A stretch of DNA of 64,000 nt from Sciurus carolinensis (GCF_902686445.1 NC_062224.1:49351156-49415155), one strand, 5' to 3'; counted from the first letter of the stretch, positions 1 to 12,822 are shown. Translations and numbers: made by a program. Notes: generated by a model not told the origin, from the letters alone.

Positions 1-2064
1 TGACTGAAAACTTACAACTCTGGCAGTTTCTCTTGATAGTTATCAGGCACTTTTGTCTAAGAATATTCTTTGCTACCTCTAGTTTTACTTAAAATATCCA
101 GGAATGACTGTGTTTTAGTTTTAACTGTTTTGCTAGGTGTTTAAGAACAAGCTTGTCAAATTGACCTCGTTCCTATCTGCTTTTAAGAGTCAGATGAGTT
201 CCCACAGGGGTCACTCTTGGGGAACTTGAGAGCAGCTTCTTAGTTCCTTTAGTGCCATTCACCTGGTAGGGTCTCTTTGATGAGGTGGCTTCCTTTGGAA
301 GCATTAGGGATGGCTCCCTTTCCCAAGGACCCTCCTCTGCAGCAAGTGCACTGATTAACTTTTCATCCTCTAGTGGTCTCATTAATCACCCTGATCGGAA
401 GGTTGTGTGGCCCAGAGTTGCAAAGCTCCTTAGAGAAGTTCTCTTGTTCCCTGTGTTTAGACTGACTCTGAGGGCAAGAACCAAATACTGATTCTCTTGA
501 TCCCTTTGTTTTAATCTTGATCTTTAAGTCTTGATCTTAAACATCCAGCAACTCAGTTTCACCAGTCATACAGTAAGAGTACGGGGCTTTAACTTTAATG
601 TCTATGACTTTAAAGTCATTTACTGAATTTTATTAAATTGGGGACTATATTATCTGTCCCATAGGTGATGGCTTATTATCTCAAATTAATTTAGATTGTT
701 CTTGAAGCAGTACCTCTATAAAACATTAATTGGTCAACAGTTACAGAGTTTACGAGGAAAATACAAAATGGAATTAACAACAGTAAAAACATATTTAGTT
801 GTGTAATAGCTATCTTAAATTTTGACTGAGCTATATATTATATCCCCTGTTTGAGATTACAGTAATTTTACAACAAAAAACCAATCTTTTGAATAGAACT
901 TTAAGTGAACTGAAGTCTGACTTATTTTGGAGCCACTGTAACATGTAGTAAGGTGGGAGGCAGAACTTTATCTCAGGTAAGGCAGGGCTCTTAGTTAACA
1001 CAGTATGATATTACACTTACAGTATGAATCAAAGAAAGCTGAGAGAGTTTTAAATTTTTTGTGTGTGTAGTAAAGTGGTAAAATGTTTTCCTGTTTCATG
1101 ATATTAACTTTTAAACAGATCAGATTCTTGTTATCTTTTAGAAATACATTTACATTTTTATCCCAGTGCAGAAGGTAACATAAGGGTCAGGTCCAGTTAC
1201 AGACCACCAAATGATATAATTAGTCCCCAATAAAATTTTTTATTTTGATAAGTTCAAATTTACCATCACAATTTTAGGTTGGAGAACACCAGCTTGATAT
1301 AATGTACTTTTTAAACCTTTTAAAGACTTGTATACCTGGAAGATATGAACACATTTAATATATAGACAGAGTAATAGAATCATAATTGCATTGATGTTTT
1401 TATATTAACCATGTTTACCTTTTAAAGAAAATTTAGACTTTGTAATGTAGTACAATACTCTAAAATAACAGTTGCGGTTTAACCAGAATTGCACAAACCC
1501 CCAATTTTTAAGACTAGCTGTTCTAGAGAATAAAACTTAACAGACACAATGTTAAGAGTAAATTAATGCTTTTAGAATTATTGGTCATTTTAGCATATAG
1601 ATTGAAATTTGGTTTATATCAGTACATTAATATTTGACCTTAGGAAAAAACCTTGAATAGTTTTAACTGTTGTATTACTTATGTATACATGTAAATCTTT
1701 TAAAATTTACTCTTAATTAACATTTTTTAATCACTTAGACACTCTTGTTGTTTACTTAGATGTATTACAGCCTTATTTTATCACATAAAGACTTTTTTAT
1801 CTAGAAACATTTTTATTAAATATATTTTATATCTAAAACCTTGTAATGTTTTAATCTGTTGATCCCCTTTTAAAATTTATATTTTGAAACAACCCTTATA
1901 AATTTCTAAATTTAGATAAATTACTCTATTTTAATCTGATGAAATACTTCATTACTTATAAAACTCTATTTAAATACAGTTGAAACTTTTGAACCCTTTA
2001 TATAGAATAATACTGTTAAGACTTTTAGTAATCATGTTTTTAGTGATAACTTAAAGTAAACTTA
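1..2064. other. AT-rich non-coding sequence, no gene seen
   Basis: This is about 2 kb of strongly AT-rich DNA with no long frames, splice-bounded exons or recognised SINE. The only frames (68-69 codons near 173-491) match nothing I recognise. It resembles in base composition the DNA at 14129-15060 on the other side of the L1/TMCC1 composite. It may therefore be the continuation of the non-coding interior of the antisense retroviral element there, but that is inference. Confidence 0.4.
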
Positions 2065-3060
2065 GGATCCAAGATGGCGGCCTAGAGGGTGATTGCACCC
2101 CCAGTCGCTCCAGAACCCAGGAGGTAAGAAGGGGAGGCATTGAGAGACTCGGACTGAAATAGAGCCACGGGTGAGTCTGCCCACTGGGTAAAGCTCAGCC
2201 CGGGTGGCAGGCCCAGATAGAGGTGGCTTATCGGAGCCGGGCAGGCAGCTAGAGTCTTCCACAGGCAGCCCTGCGCACTCCGGCGCTGGGCCCTGCCCAC
2301 ACAGCCAGCTTCTCCAGGTTCTCGGAGCAGGCCCCTAGTGAGAGCCTTTCTGACCAGAACGAGCTCCAACTCCCGGAGCCAGCGCAGCGTACTCCCAGCG
2401 TACTCCGGCACGCAAACAGCTTCAGGGACCAGGATAGGGCAGCCAGAGACTTCCCCAAGTAGCCTGGACCCCTACAGTGGGAGGTGCCTTTCAAGGCTAG
2501 CTTCTCGGACCAGACCAACCAGTGAGAGGCTTTCTACATAGAACCAGCCACAAGTCTCTGAACCAACGGAGAGCTTCGATCCGCAAGCAGCCTCTGGGAT
2601 CAGGACAGGGCAGCCAGAGACCTCTTCAGGTGGCTCTGCCCACTCTGGCCACAGGTTCTTTCCATGGGGTGATCCAAGATGGCAGCCTAGAGGGTGACTG
2701 CATCCCCAGTCGCTCCAGAACCCAGGAGTTAAGAAGGGGAGGCATTGAGAGACTTGGACTGAAATAGAGCCACAGGTGAGTCTGCCCACTGGGTAAAGCT
2801 TGGCCCGGATGGCAGGCACAGAAAGGGGTGGCTTATCAGAGCAGGGCAGGGCAGCTAGAGTCTTCCCCAGGTAGCCTTCCACACTCCGGCGGTGGGCTCC
2901 TTCCACACGGCCAGCTGCACGGTGCAGGCCCCCAGTGAGAGCCTTTCCGCACAAAGCCAGGTCCAAACCCTGGAACCAGTAGGGGGCTAGGGGCAGCTTG
3001 CTTCGGATGCACTGCATTATCAAATTCCTCCAAGACATCAGGCTACTGAAGACTGGGAGG
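2065..3060 (+). repeat. L1 copy A 5' UTR: tandem 604-bp monomer-like repeat
   Basis: The segment starting GATCCAAGATGGCGGCCTAG at 2067 recurs at 2671 as GATCCAAGATGGCAGCCTAG. Near-identical text follows in both (AGAGGGTGA.TGCA.CCCCAGTCGCTCC, then GGTGAGTCTGCCCACTGGG). The second unit is shorter and leads into ORF1. Inside the array the phrase AGTGAGAG.CTTTC recurs at about 2337, 2520 and 2935, showing sub-repeats of roughly 180 bp. This is the promoter region of the element. Confidence 0.85.
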
Positions 3061-3224
3061 TGATACACTGGAAATCTACCGGGACACTATAAGCCAATAG
3101 TGGAAATCTGCAATATCTCAGGGTCCCACTGACAGCTGACCAATATGAGAAGACAAGGGAAGAAAATGTCCCAACAAACCTAGATACTACATCAATAAAA
3201 CCCAATGACAGCACAGCAGAAGAA

Positions 3225-4180
3225 ATGTCAGAAAGGGAGTTCAGAATGTACGTACTTAAAACGATCAGGGAAGCAAATGAGGAGATGAAAGAGCAAATGC
3301 AGGCATTGAAGGATGAGATGAAAGAGCAAATGCAGGCATTAAATGATCGCACCAATCAACAGTTAAAAGAGCAAATACGGGAAGCAAGAGATCATTTCAA
3401 TAAAGAGTTAGAGATACTGAAAAAAAAGCAAACTGAAATCCTTGAAATGAAGGAAACAATAAACCAAGTTAAAAACTCCATAGAAAGCATAACCAATAGG
3501 ATAGAACACCTGGAAGACAGAACCTCAGACATTGAAGACAAAATATTTAATCTTGAAAACAAAGTTGACCAAACAGAGAAGATGGTAAGAAATCATGAAC
3601 AGAATCTGCAAGAACTATGGGATATCATGAAAAGGCCAAATTTAAGAATTATTGGGATTGAGGAAGGCTTAGAGAAACAAACCAAAGGAATGAACAATCT
3701 ATTCAATGAAATAATATCAGAAAATTTCCCAAATCTGAAGAATGAAATGGAAAACCAAGTACAAGAGGCTTATAGAACTCCAAACATACAAAATTACAAC
3801 AGACCCACAGAAAGGCACATTATTATGAAAATACCTAACATACAAAATAAAGACAGAATTTTAAAGGCCGCGAGAGAAAAGAATCAAATTACATTCAGAG
3901 GGAAACCAATAAGAATATCAGCAGATTTTTCAATCCAGACCCTAAAAGCTAGAAGGGCCTGGAACAAGCCCTGAAAGAAAAAGGATGCCAACCAAGAATC
4001 TTATACCCAGCAAAACTTACCTTAAAATTTGAGGATGAAATAAGATCCTTCCATGATAAACAAAAGCTAAAGGAATTTACAAAAAGAAAGCTGGCATTAC
4101 AGAACATTCTCAGCAAAATATTCCATGAGGAAGAGATGAAAAACAACGATGCAAATCAGCAACAGGAGGCGCTAGCCTAA
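3225..4180 (+). pseudogene. L1 copy A ORF1 (RNA-binding protein), frameshifted
   Basis: It opens at 3225 (MSEREFRMYVLKTIREANEE) with a long coiled coil (to about residue 130), then the RRM-type core with the conserved [11 protein letters not shown] segment and the C-terminal domain. The frame breaks at about 3960, where the sequence reads ARRAWNKP and stops. Comparison with copy B shows loss of about 11 nt here, and the C terminus continues in another frame to about 4180. An 11-residue unit, MKEQMQAL(K/N)D(E/R), is duplicated in the coiled coil. Confidence 0.88.
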
Positions 4181-4211
4181 AGGAATAGCCAAATAAAGGA
4201 GAAACCAAATC

Positions 4212-7200
4212 ATGTCAAAAACAAATATGAGTCAAATGACTGGGAATACAAATCATATCACAATAATAACCCTGAATGTTAATGGCCTGAACTCATCAAT
4301 CAAAAGACATAGACTGGCAGATTGGATTAAAAAGAAAAATCCAACAATATGCTGCCTGCAAGAGACTCATCTCATAGAAAGAGATACCCATAGACTAAAG
4401 GTGAAAGGATGGGAAAAAACATACCGTGCACATGGACTCAGCAAAAAAGCTGGGGTATCCATCCTCATTTCAGATAATGTGGACTTCAAGCCAAAGTTAC
4501 TCAGAAGGGATAAAGAAGGATATTTCATACTGCTTAAGGTAATCATAAATCAGCAAGACATAACAATCATAAACATCTATGCCCCAAACAGTGGCTCATC
4601 CATGTATGTCAAACAAATCCTTCTCAATCTCAGAAACCAAATAGATCACAATACAATAATACTAGGTGATTTTAACACGCCTCTCTCACCACTGGACAGA
4701 TCTTCCAAACAAAAATTGAACAAAGAAACCATACATCTCAATAACACAATCAATAATTTATACTTAACAGACATTTATAGAATATACCATCCAACCAAGA
4801 GTGAATACACTTTCTTCTCAGCAGCACATGGATCCTTCTCTAAAATAGACCATATATTATGCCACAAAGCTAATGTTAGCAAGTACAAGAAGATAGAGAC
4901 ACTTCCTTGTATTCTATCAGATCATAATGGATTGAAAGTAGAAATAAATGAAAGAGTAAAAAACAGAAATTACTCCAACACCTGGAGATTAAACAATATG
5001 CTATTATATGAGGAATGAATAACAGAAGATATTAGGAAGGAAATTAAAAAATTCTTAGAGGTAAATGAGAACAAAGAAACATCATATCAATATCTCTGGG
5101 ACACTATGAAAGCATACTTAGAGGAAAATTTATTTCATGGAGTGCATTCAATAAAAGAAGTAAAACTCAACAAATAAAAGACTTACCACTACAGCACAAA
5201 GCCCTAGAAAAATAAGAACAGACCAACACCAAAAGTAGTAGAAGACAGGAAATAGTTAAACTCAGAGCTGAAATCAGCAAAATTGAAACAAAAGAAACAA
5301 TACAAAAAATTGACAAAATAAATAGTTGGTTCTTCAAAAAAATAAACAAAATTGATAAACCTTTAGCCACACTAACAAAGAGAAAAAGGGAGAAAACTCA
5401 AATCACTAAAATTCGGAATGAACAAGGAAACATCACAACAGACACGAGTGAAATACAAAACGTAATTAGAAACTATATTGAAAATCTATACTCCAACAAA
5501 ACAGAAAACCTCGAAGGCATCAACAAATTTCTAGAGACATAAGAATTACCTAAACTGAACGAGGAGGACATACACAACTTAAATAAACCAATTTCAAGCA
5601 ATGAAATAGAAGAGGTCATCAAAAGCCTACCAACAAAGAAAAGTCCAGGACCTGATGGGTTCTCAGCCGAGTTCTACAAAACCTTTAAAGAAGAGCTCAT
5701 TCCAATACTCCTCAAACTATTCCATGAAATAGAAGAGGAGGGAACCCTCCCAAACTCATTCTACGAAGCCAATATCTCCCTGATACCTAAACCAGACAGA
5801 GACACATCGAGGAAAGAAAATTTTAGACCAATATCCCTAATGAACATTGACGCAAAAATTCTCAACAAAATTTTAGCAAATTGCATACAAAAACATATTA
5901 AAAAGATAGTGCACCATGATCAAGTGGGTTTCATCCCAGGGATGCAAGGTTGGTTCAACATCAGGAAATCAATAAATATAATTCACCATATCAACAGACT
6001 TAGAGTCAAGAATCACATGATTACTTCAATAGATGCAGAAAAAGCATTTGATAAAATACAGCACCCCTTCATGGTCAAAACACTAGAAAAAATAGGGATA
6101 GTGGGAACATTCCTTAACATTTTAAAGGCCATTTATGCTAAGCCCATGGCCAATATCATTCTAAATGGTGAAAAACTGAAACAGGCATTCCCCCTAAAAT
6201 CTGGAACAAGGCAGGATGCTCTCTTTCACCACTTCTATTCAACATCGTCCTTGAGACTCTAGCCAGAGCAATTAGACACACCAAAGAAATTAAAGGGATA
6301 CGAATTGGAAAAGAAGAACTCAAACTATCCCTGTTCGCTGATGACATGATTATATATTTAGAGGAACCTAGAAATTCCACCAGAAAACTTTTAGAACTCA
6401 TAAGAGAATTCAGTAAAGTAGCAGGTTACAAGATCAATGCTCATAAATCCAATGCATTTTTATACATAAGTGATGAATCTTCAGAAAGAGAAATTAGGAA
6501 AACTACCCCATTCACAATAGCATCGAAAAAAATAAAATACTTGGGAATCAATCTCACAAAAGAGGTGAATGACCTCTACAATGAGAACTACAGAACACTA
6601 AAGAAAGAAATTCAAGAAAACCTTAGAAGATTGAAAGATCTCCCATGTTCCTGGATAGGCAGAATTAATATTGTCAAAATGGCTATACTACCTAAAGTGC
6701 TATACAGATTCAATGCAATTCCAATTAAAATCCCAATGATGTACCTTGCAGAAATAGAGCAAGCAATCATGAAATTCATCTGGAAGAATAGAAAACCTAG
6801 AATAGCTAAAGCAATCCTCAGTAGCAAGAGCGAAGCAGGGGGTATTGCAATACCAGATCTTCAACTCTACTACAAAGCAATAGTAACAAAAATGGCATGG
6901 TATTGGTACCAAAATAGACAGGTAGATCAATGGTACAGAATAGAGGACACGGACACAAACCCAAATAAATACAATTTTCTCATACTAGACAAAGGTTCCA
7001 AAAATATGCAATGGAGAAAAGATAGCCTCTTCAACAAATGGTGCTGGAAAAACTTTAAAACCATATGCAACAGAATGAAATTAAACCCCTATCTCTCACC
7101 CTACACAAAACTCAACTCAAAATGGATCAAGGACCTCGGAATCAGACCAGAGACCCTGAATCTTATAGAAGAAAAAGTAGGTCCAAATCTTCAACTTGTT

Positions 7201-7950
7201 GACTTAGTATCAGACTTCCTTAACAGGACTCCCATAGCACAAGAAATAAAAGCAAGAATCAACAACTGCGATAGATTCAAACTAAAAAGCTTTCTCTCAG
7301 CAAAGGAAACTATCAGTAATGTGAAGAGAGAGCCTACAGAGTGGGAGAATATCTTTGCCAATCATACTTCAGATAGAGCGCTAATTTCCAGAATCCATAA
7401 AGAACTCAAAAAACTGTACACCAAGAATACAAATAATCCAATCAACAAATGGGCTAAGGAAATGAACAGACACTTCATAGAAGAAGATGTACAAGCAATC
7501 AACAGATATATGAAAAAATGTTCAACATCCCTAGTAATAAGGGAAATGCAAATCAAAACTACCCTAAGATTTCATCTCACCCCAATTAGAATGGCGATTA
7601 TCAAGAACACAAGCAACAATAGGTGTTGGCGAGGATGTGGTGAAAAAGGAACACTCATACATTGCTGGTGAGGTTGCAAATTAGTGCAGCCACTCTGGAA
7701 AGCAGTGTGGAGATTCCTCAGAAAGCTTGGAATGGAAACACCATTTGACCCAGCTATCCCACTCCTTGGCCTATACCCAAAGGACTTAAAATCAGCATAC
7801 TACAGAGTTACAGCCACATCAATGTTCATTGCTGCTCAATTCACCATAGCCAGATTGTGGAACCAACCTATATGCCCTTCAGTTGATGAATGGATAAAGA
7901 AACTGTGGCATATATATATACAATGGAATATTACTCTGCAATGAAGAATG
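4212..7950 (+). pseudogene. L1 copy A ORF2 (endonuclease-reverse transcriptase), broken
   Basis: 4212-5018 encodes the APE-type endonuclease: LNVNGLNS, CLQETHL, ILGDFNTPLS and LSDHNGLK carry the expected Asn, Glu, Asp/Asn and Asp-His residues. A TGG-to-TGA change stops it at 5016-5018. Frameshifts follow (about 5120 and 6215). The reverse transcriptase is spread over 5840-6262 and 6346-7671. The FADD catalytic box is at 6334-6345. The C-terminal Cys/His segment [15 protein letters not shown] ends in another TGA at 7669-7671, and the frame then continues to 7944. It cannot make a full enzyme. Confidence 0.9.
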
Positions 7951-7973
7951 ATAAAATTATGGCATTTACAGGC

Positions 7974-10900
7974 AATGGCGATGGCGCTGGGGGAGACTTC
8001 GGCTGCTCCTCCCCTCCCCTCCGGGCGCCCTTTCTTAACCCTTTTTAGAAAGAGGAAAAGGGGGCCAAGAAGTGAGTGACACCTGCCCCCCGCCGCCTGA
8101 GGCTGGAGATCCGGCTGTAGCTTGCAGACCCCTGCTTTTTCAGCCTAAGTGAAGGTATTCCCCTCTGGAGAAGACACCCCCACAGTTAGCACTCACTTCA
8201 GATGCTGACCCTCAGTGAACAGCTGCTCTTGGTGACAAGATTTAGAAGACAGAGTCCATCCTCCCAGATTGGATCTCTTTTTGTATGGATCTTCTATTTC
8301 TATGTCTTTTTTAAAAAGAACTTTTTGGGGAAACATTTTTGATTACAACTGTTCATCGTCATCTATACAAAGAAAGGAAAGCTGTTGCTGGGATTTTGAG
8401 GAGATCCAGGCTCTAACCTTTGCATATTCCTGCCTGCAGACTTCTTCAGGCTCCAGGGGTGGCTTTGCTGACAGTGTATATGTTGTATGCAACAGGAGCT
8501 GCTGAGCTTTTCGTGACAGGATTCCTGTACACCCTGGAAGTGCTTGAGGAAGAGTGATGAAGATAGGCATGAAGCCTCAGTCTCACAGCTGCATGCGTAG
8601 TCGCTGTTGAAGCAAATGCCTACCTAATCTGACAGTCTTGGTGTGTTTAAAATTTTTTGAGTTTGCAAATAAGCTTATTAAGTCTACTGATGGAGCCCTC
8701 GGGCAGTGAACAGTTATATGAGGACCCTGATCCCAGAGGCAAATCCCAAGATGCAGAGGCCAGAAAGCAGACAGAATCAGAACAAGTTATCTAAAATGAC
8801 CCACAATGCTTTGGAGAACATTAATGTGATTGGCCAAGGCTTGAAGCATCGCTTCCAGCACCAGCACCAGCGCAGGAGATCATCCATGTCTCCACATGAT
8901 GTGCAGCAGATTCAGACAGATCCAGAACCTGAAATGGATCTGGAAAGCCAGAACGCTGTGCTGAGATTGATGGTGTCCCCACCCACCCCACAGCTCTAAA
9001 TCCTGTTCTGCAACAGATCTGCGTGCCACCCACGATGAAGAGAGGGACGAGCTTGCATAGTAAGCGGAGCAAGCCAGAGGCCCCAAAAGGAAGTCCCCAA
9101 ATCAACAGGAAATCTGGCCAGGAGATGACAGCTGTCATACAGTCAGGCTGACCCAGGTCTTCATCCACGACTGATGCTCCGACCAGCTCTGCTATGATGG
9201 AGATCGCTTGTGCGGCTGCCGCGTGTCTACCAGGAGAGGAGGCGACTGCGGAGCCGATCGAGCGGTTGGAAGTAAGCAGCCTCCCCCAGACTTCCAGTGC
9301 AGTGGCCTCCAGCACTGATGGCAGAATCCACACAGACTCTGTGGACGGCATTCCAGACCCTCAGCGCACGAAGGCTGCCATAGTTCACCTACAGCAGAAG
9401 ATCCTGAAGCTCACAGAACAGATCAAGATTGCACAGCCAGCCAGGGACGACAACGTCGCTGAGTACTTGAAGCTTGCCAACAGTGCGGACAAGCAGCAGG
9501 CCGCCCGTATCAAGCAGGTCTTCGAGAAGAAGAATCAGAAGTCTGCCCAAACCATCCTCCAGCTACAAAAGAAGCTCGAGCACTACCATCGCAAGCTCCG
9601 AGAGGTAGAGCAGAATGGGATCCCCCCGCAGGCAAAGGATGTCTTCAGGGTCTGAAGGACGTGGGAGCAAAGGTGACTGGCTTCAGCGAAGGTGTGGTGG
9701 ATAGTGTCAAAGGGGGATTTTCCAGCTTCTCCCAGGCCACCCACTCAGCAGCAGGAGCTGTGGTCTCAAAACCCAGAGAGATCGCATCACTGATTCGGAA
9801 CAAATTTGGCAGTGCAGACAACATCCCCAACCTGAAGGACTCCTTAGAGGAAGGGCAAGTGGATGATGGGGGGAAGGCTTTGGGGGTGATTTCGAACTTC
9901 CAGTCAAGCCCAAAATATGGTAGTGAGGAAGATTGTTCTAGTGCCACTTCAGGCTCAGTGGGAGCCAACAGCACCACTGGGGGCATTGCTGTAAGGAGCA
10001 TCTAGCTCCAAAACCAACACCCTGGACATGCAGAGCTCAGGATTTGATGCACTACTCCACGAGATCCAGGAGATCCGGGAAACCCAGGCCAGACTGGAGG
10101 AATCCTTTGAGACCCTCAAGGAACATTATCAGAGGGACTATTCCTTACAGGAGGAACGGTATAGATGCGAACGGTTAGAAGAACAGCTGAATGACCTAAC
10201 AGAACTGCACCAGAATGAAATCTTGAACTTGAAGCAGGAACTGGCCAGCATGGAAGAGAAAATCGCATATCAGTCCTATGAACGGGCACGGGACATCCAG
10301 GAGGCTCTGGAGGCGTGCCAGACCCGCATCTCCAAGATGGAGCTGCAGCAGCAGCAGCAGGTGGTGCAGCTGGAAGGGCTGGAGAACGCCACGGCCCGCA
10401 ACCTGCTGGGCAAGCTCATCAACACCCTGCTGGCCGTCATGGCGGTCCTCCTGGTCTTTGTGTCCACGGTCGCCAACTGCGTGGTCCCCCTCATGAAGAC
10501 GCGCAACCGGACGTTCAGCACTTTATTCCTCGTGGTTTTCGTGGCCTTCCTCTGGAAGCACTGGGACGCCCTCATGAGCCACGTGGAGCGGTTCTTCTCG
10601 TCCCCAAGATGATGCTGGGCAGGAGGCAGCCCCGGCCGCCAGCGCTGACCTACTCTGCGGTTTTCTACGACAAGAGTTGAGTGAATCTGTTTACATTTAG
10701 AATAATGTTTTTTTCTTCAAGAGACGCAATTGCAATAGTATTTTTTAGATTTTATCCAAGAAGTTTTTTGGGCGAAAATCTTGGATCCTTTTTATATAGC
10801 ATGATTTTCCTTGGGATGCAGATCTCCAGCAGCCCTTTAACACGAACCGACACCCGGGGGCGCACAGAGGGCACTGGAGCGGCTTGCAGGGCTGCACTAA

Positions 10901-11255
10901 CCCACTGAAAGACTCGCGGAGTAGGCGCCGCCTCCCGCCATGCGGACTCACCGCTCCACCCCAGACGAACTCTACTGTGAAACCCACCACATTCCACGTG
11001 TGAGTTTTTGGATTCAGGGTGGTTGGTCCTTGTCCGGGAAGAACACGGACCCCCGACATTCTCGCCCCGTTGGCCATTCACGCTAACCCTGGAAGCCTGT
11101 CGCTCGAACCTGGTCCTCGACGTGCTGGGACAAGAAGTGCGTGCTTCCTGCCCGCAGGATCCCCGCACAGTCCTACGACAGTGTTTTGAAGTAGCCCTCT
11201 AAATCCGTAATTTTAAGCAAAATCCCTTGGCCGCACTTTTAAGGTTTTTTTTTTT

Positions 11256-11307
<52 letters not shown>

Positions 11308-11512
11308 CGCGTGTGTATAGTTATCGACTTAAAAATAAAAAATCCGAACAGCATACTTGAAGAATGTAATACTCAAACTCTCAGTGCTTCCTTATGATTT
11401 CTAATAGGATTTTTTATTATTGTTATTATTATTATTGGGTATTTTTGGAAAGGGTTGGGAGGGTCTTTTATTTTTCCTTTGAAATAAAGAAGTGATGTTT
11501 CTAAAAAAAAAA
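7974..11512 (+). pseudogene. TMCC1: Processed (intronless) copy of TMCC1
   Basis: The parent is an ER-membrane coiled-coil protein with two C-terminal membrane segments. This copy lacks introns. It has 5' UTR-like sequence (7974-8689), the ATG context MEPSGSEQLYEDPDP at 8690, and coding homology to ...FFSSPR plus TGA at 10610-10612. A 3' UTR follows with AATAAA at 11483-11488 and a short poly(A) at 11503-11512. Lesions read against the family are: a 2-nt loss near 8790, a 1-nt loss near 8957, CGA to TGA near 9150, a loss near 9650, a 1-nt gain near 9992, and an in-frame loss near 10150. A UTR (TG)n tract is at about 11262-11300. The copy is non-functional as full-length TMCC1, although 10028-10612 (194 codons, coiled coil plus both membrane helices) is still open. 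Confidence 0.92.
11258..11318 (+). repeat. (TG)n with (CG)n core in the TMCC1 pseudogene 3' UTR
   Basis: Alternating purine-pyrimidine run, TATGTGTG...TGTGCGCGCGCGTGTG. It is a simple repeat and potentially Z-forming. Confidence 0.9.
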
Positions 11513-11570
11513 TCAGGGTTATTATTGAGATATGATTTGTATTCCCTGTCTTTTGACTCATTTTATTTAT

Positions 11571-12616
11571 TTATTTGTTTATTTTTGACACGACTTGGTT
11601 CCTCTTTATTTGAGAGTTCCTTTTGGATAGCTCCTCCCTTTGCTGATTTGCTTCTTTGTTTTTCATCTCTTCCTCATGGAATATTTTGCTGAGAATGTTC
11701 TGTAATGCTGGCTTTCTTTTTGTATATTCTTTTAGCTTTTGTTTATCATGGAAGGATTTTATTTCATCGTCAAATCTGAAGGTAAGTTTTGCTGGGTATA
11801 AGATTCTTGGTTGGCATCCATTTTCTTTCAGCGCTTGAAAAATGTTGTTCCGGGCCCTTCTAGCTTTTAAGGTCTGGATTGAAAAATTTGCTGATATTCG
11901 TATTGGTTTCCCCCTGAATGTAATTTGATTCTTTTCTCTCGCGGCCTTTAAAATTCTGTCTTTATTTTGTATGTTAGGTATTTTCATTATAATGTGCCTT
12001 GGTGTGGGTCTGTTGTAATTTTGTGTATTTGGAGTCCTATAAGCCTCTTGAACTTGATTTTCCATTTTATTCTTGAGATTTGGGAAATTTTCTGAAATTA
12101 TTTCATTGAATAGATTGTTCATTCCTTTGGTTTGTTTCTCTAAGCCTTCCTCAATCCCAATAATTCTTAAATTTGGCCTTTTCATGATATCCCATAATTC
12201 TTGGAGATTCTGTTCATGATTCAACTTTGATTTCAAGGTTAAATATTTTGTCTTCAATATCTGAGGTTCTGTCTTCCAGGTGTTCTATCCTATTGGTTGT
12301 GTTTTCTATGGAGTTCTTAATTTGGTTTATTGTTTCCTTCATTTCAAGGATTTCTGTTTGGTTTTTTTTTTTTCAATATCTCTAACTCTTTATTGAAATG
12401 ATCTTTTGCTTCCTATATTTACTCTTTTAACTGTCGATTGGTGCGATCATTCAATGCCTGCATTTGCTCTTTCATTTCATCGTTTGCTTCCCTTATCATG
12501 TTAATTATGTACATTCTGCACTCCCTTTCTGACATTTCTTCTGCCATGCTGTCATTGGATTTTATTGATGTAACATCCAGATTTGTTTGAGGCATTTTCT
12601 TCCCTTGTTTTCTCAT
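11571..12616 (-). pseudogene. L1 copy B ORF1, frameshifted
   Basis: The N terminus (MRKQGKKMPQTNLDVTSIKS) opens at 12616 and stops after NRQLKE. A run of 12 A (12362-12373 as T on the plus strand) and further small indels separate it from the intact C-terminal 228 codons (12257-11571), which contain [11 protein letters not shown] and end ...KINK. It has a single copy of the MKEQMQALND unit, unlike copy A. Confidence 0.85.
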
Positions 12617-12822
12617 GTCGTTCAGGTATCAGTGGACTGCTGAGATGTTGCAGATTTCCTCTATTGACTTATAATGTCCCTGAAGATTGCTAGTATATCC
12701 CCTCTTATCCTTCAGTAGCCTGAAGTCTTGGAGGAGGTTGATAATGAAGAGCTCCACGAAGAAGCTGCCTCTCTAGGGGTGGTGACCCTCAGGTGGCGTA
12801 TATTCCCTGCTAGTGGGCAGAG

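Larger units (their letters stand above)
2065..7973 (+). mobile_element. L1 retrotransposon copy A, full 5' end, 3' UTR missing
   Basis: The element starts with GGATCCAAGATGGCGG, runs through a repeated GC-rich 5' UTR (2065-3160), ORF1 (3225-about 4180) and ORF2 (4212-about 7950), and then stops abruptly where TMCC1-derived sequence begins. The 3' UTR and poly(A) tail are absent. Both ORFs carry stops and frameshifts, so the copy is dead. No target-site duplication was recognised. The left boundary is clear from the drop in GC at about 2064. Confidence 0.93.

Noticed and set aside
2062..3068. Minus-strand frames of 66-198 codons
   Set aside because: These are shadows of the repeated L1 copy A 5' UTR; the same text occurs twice because of the tandem repeat.
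10276..10680. Extra frames on both strands over the TMCC1 3' coding part
   Set aside because: Out-of-frame shadows of the retrocopy's true frame (10028-10612).
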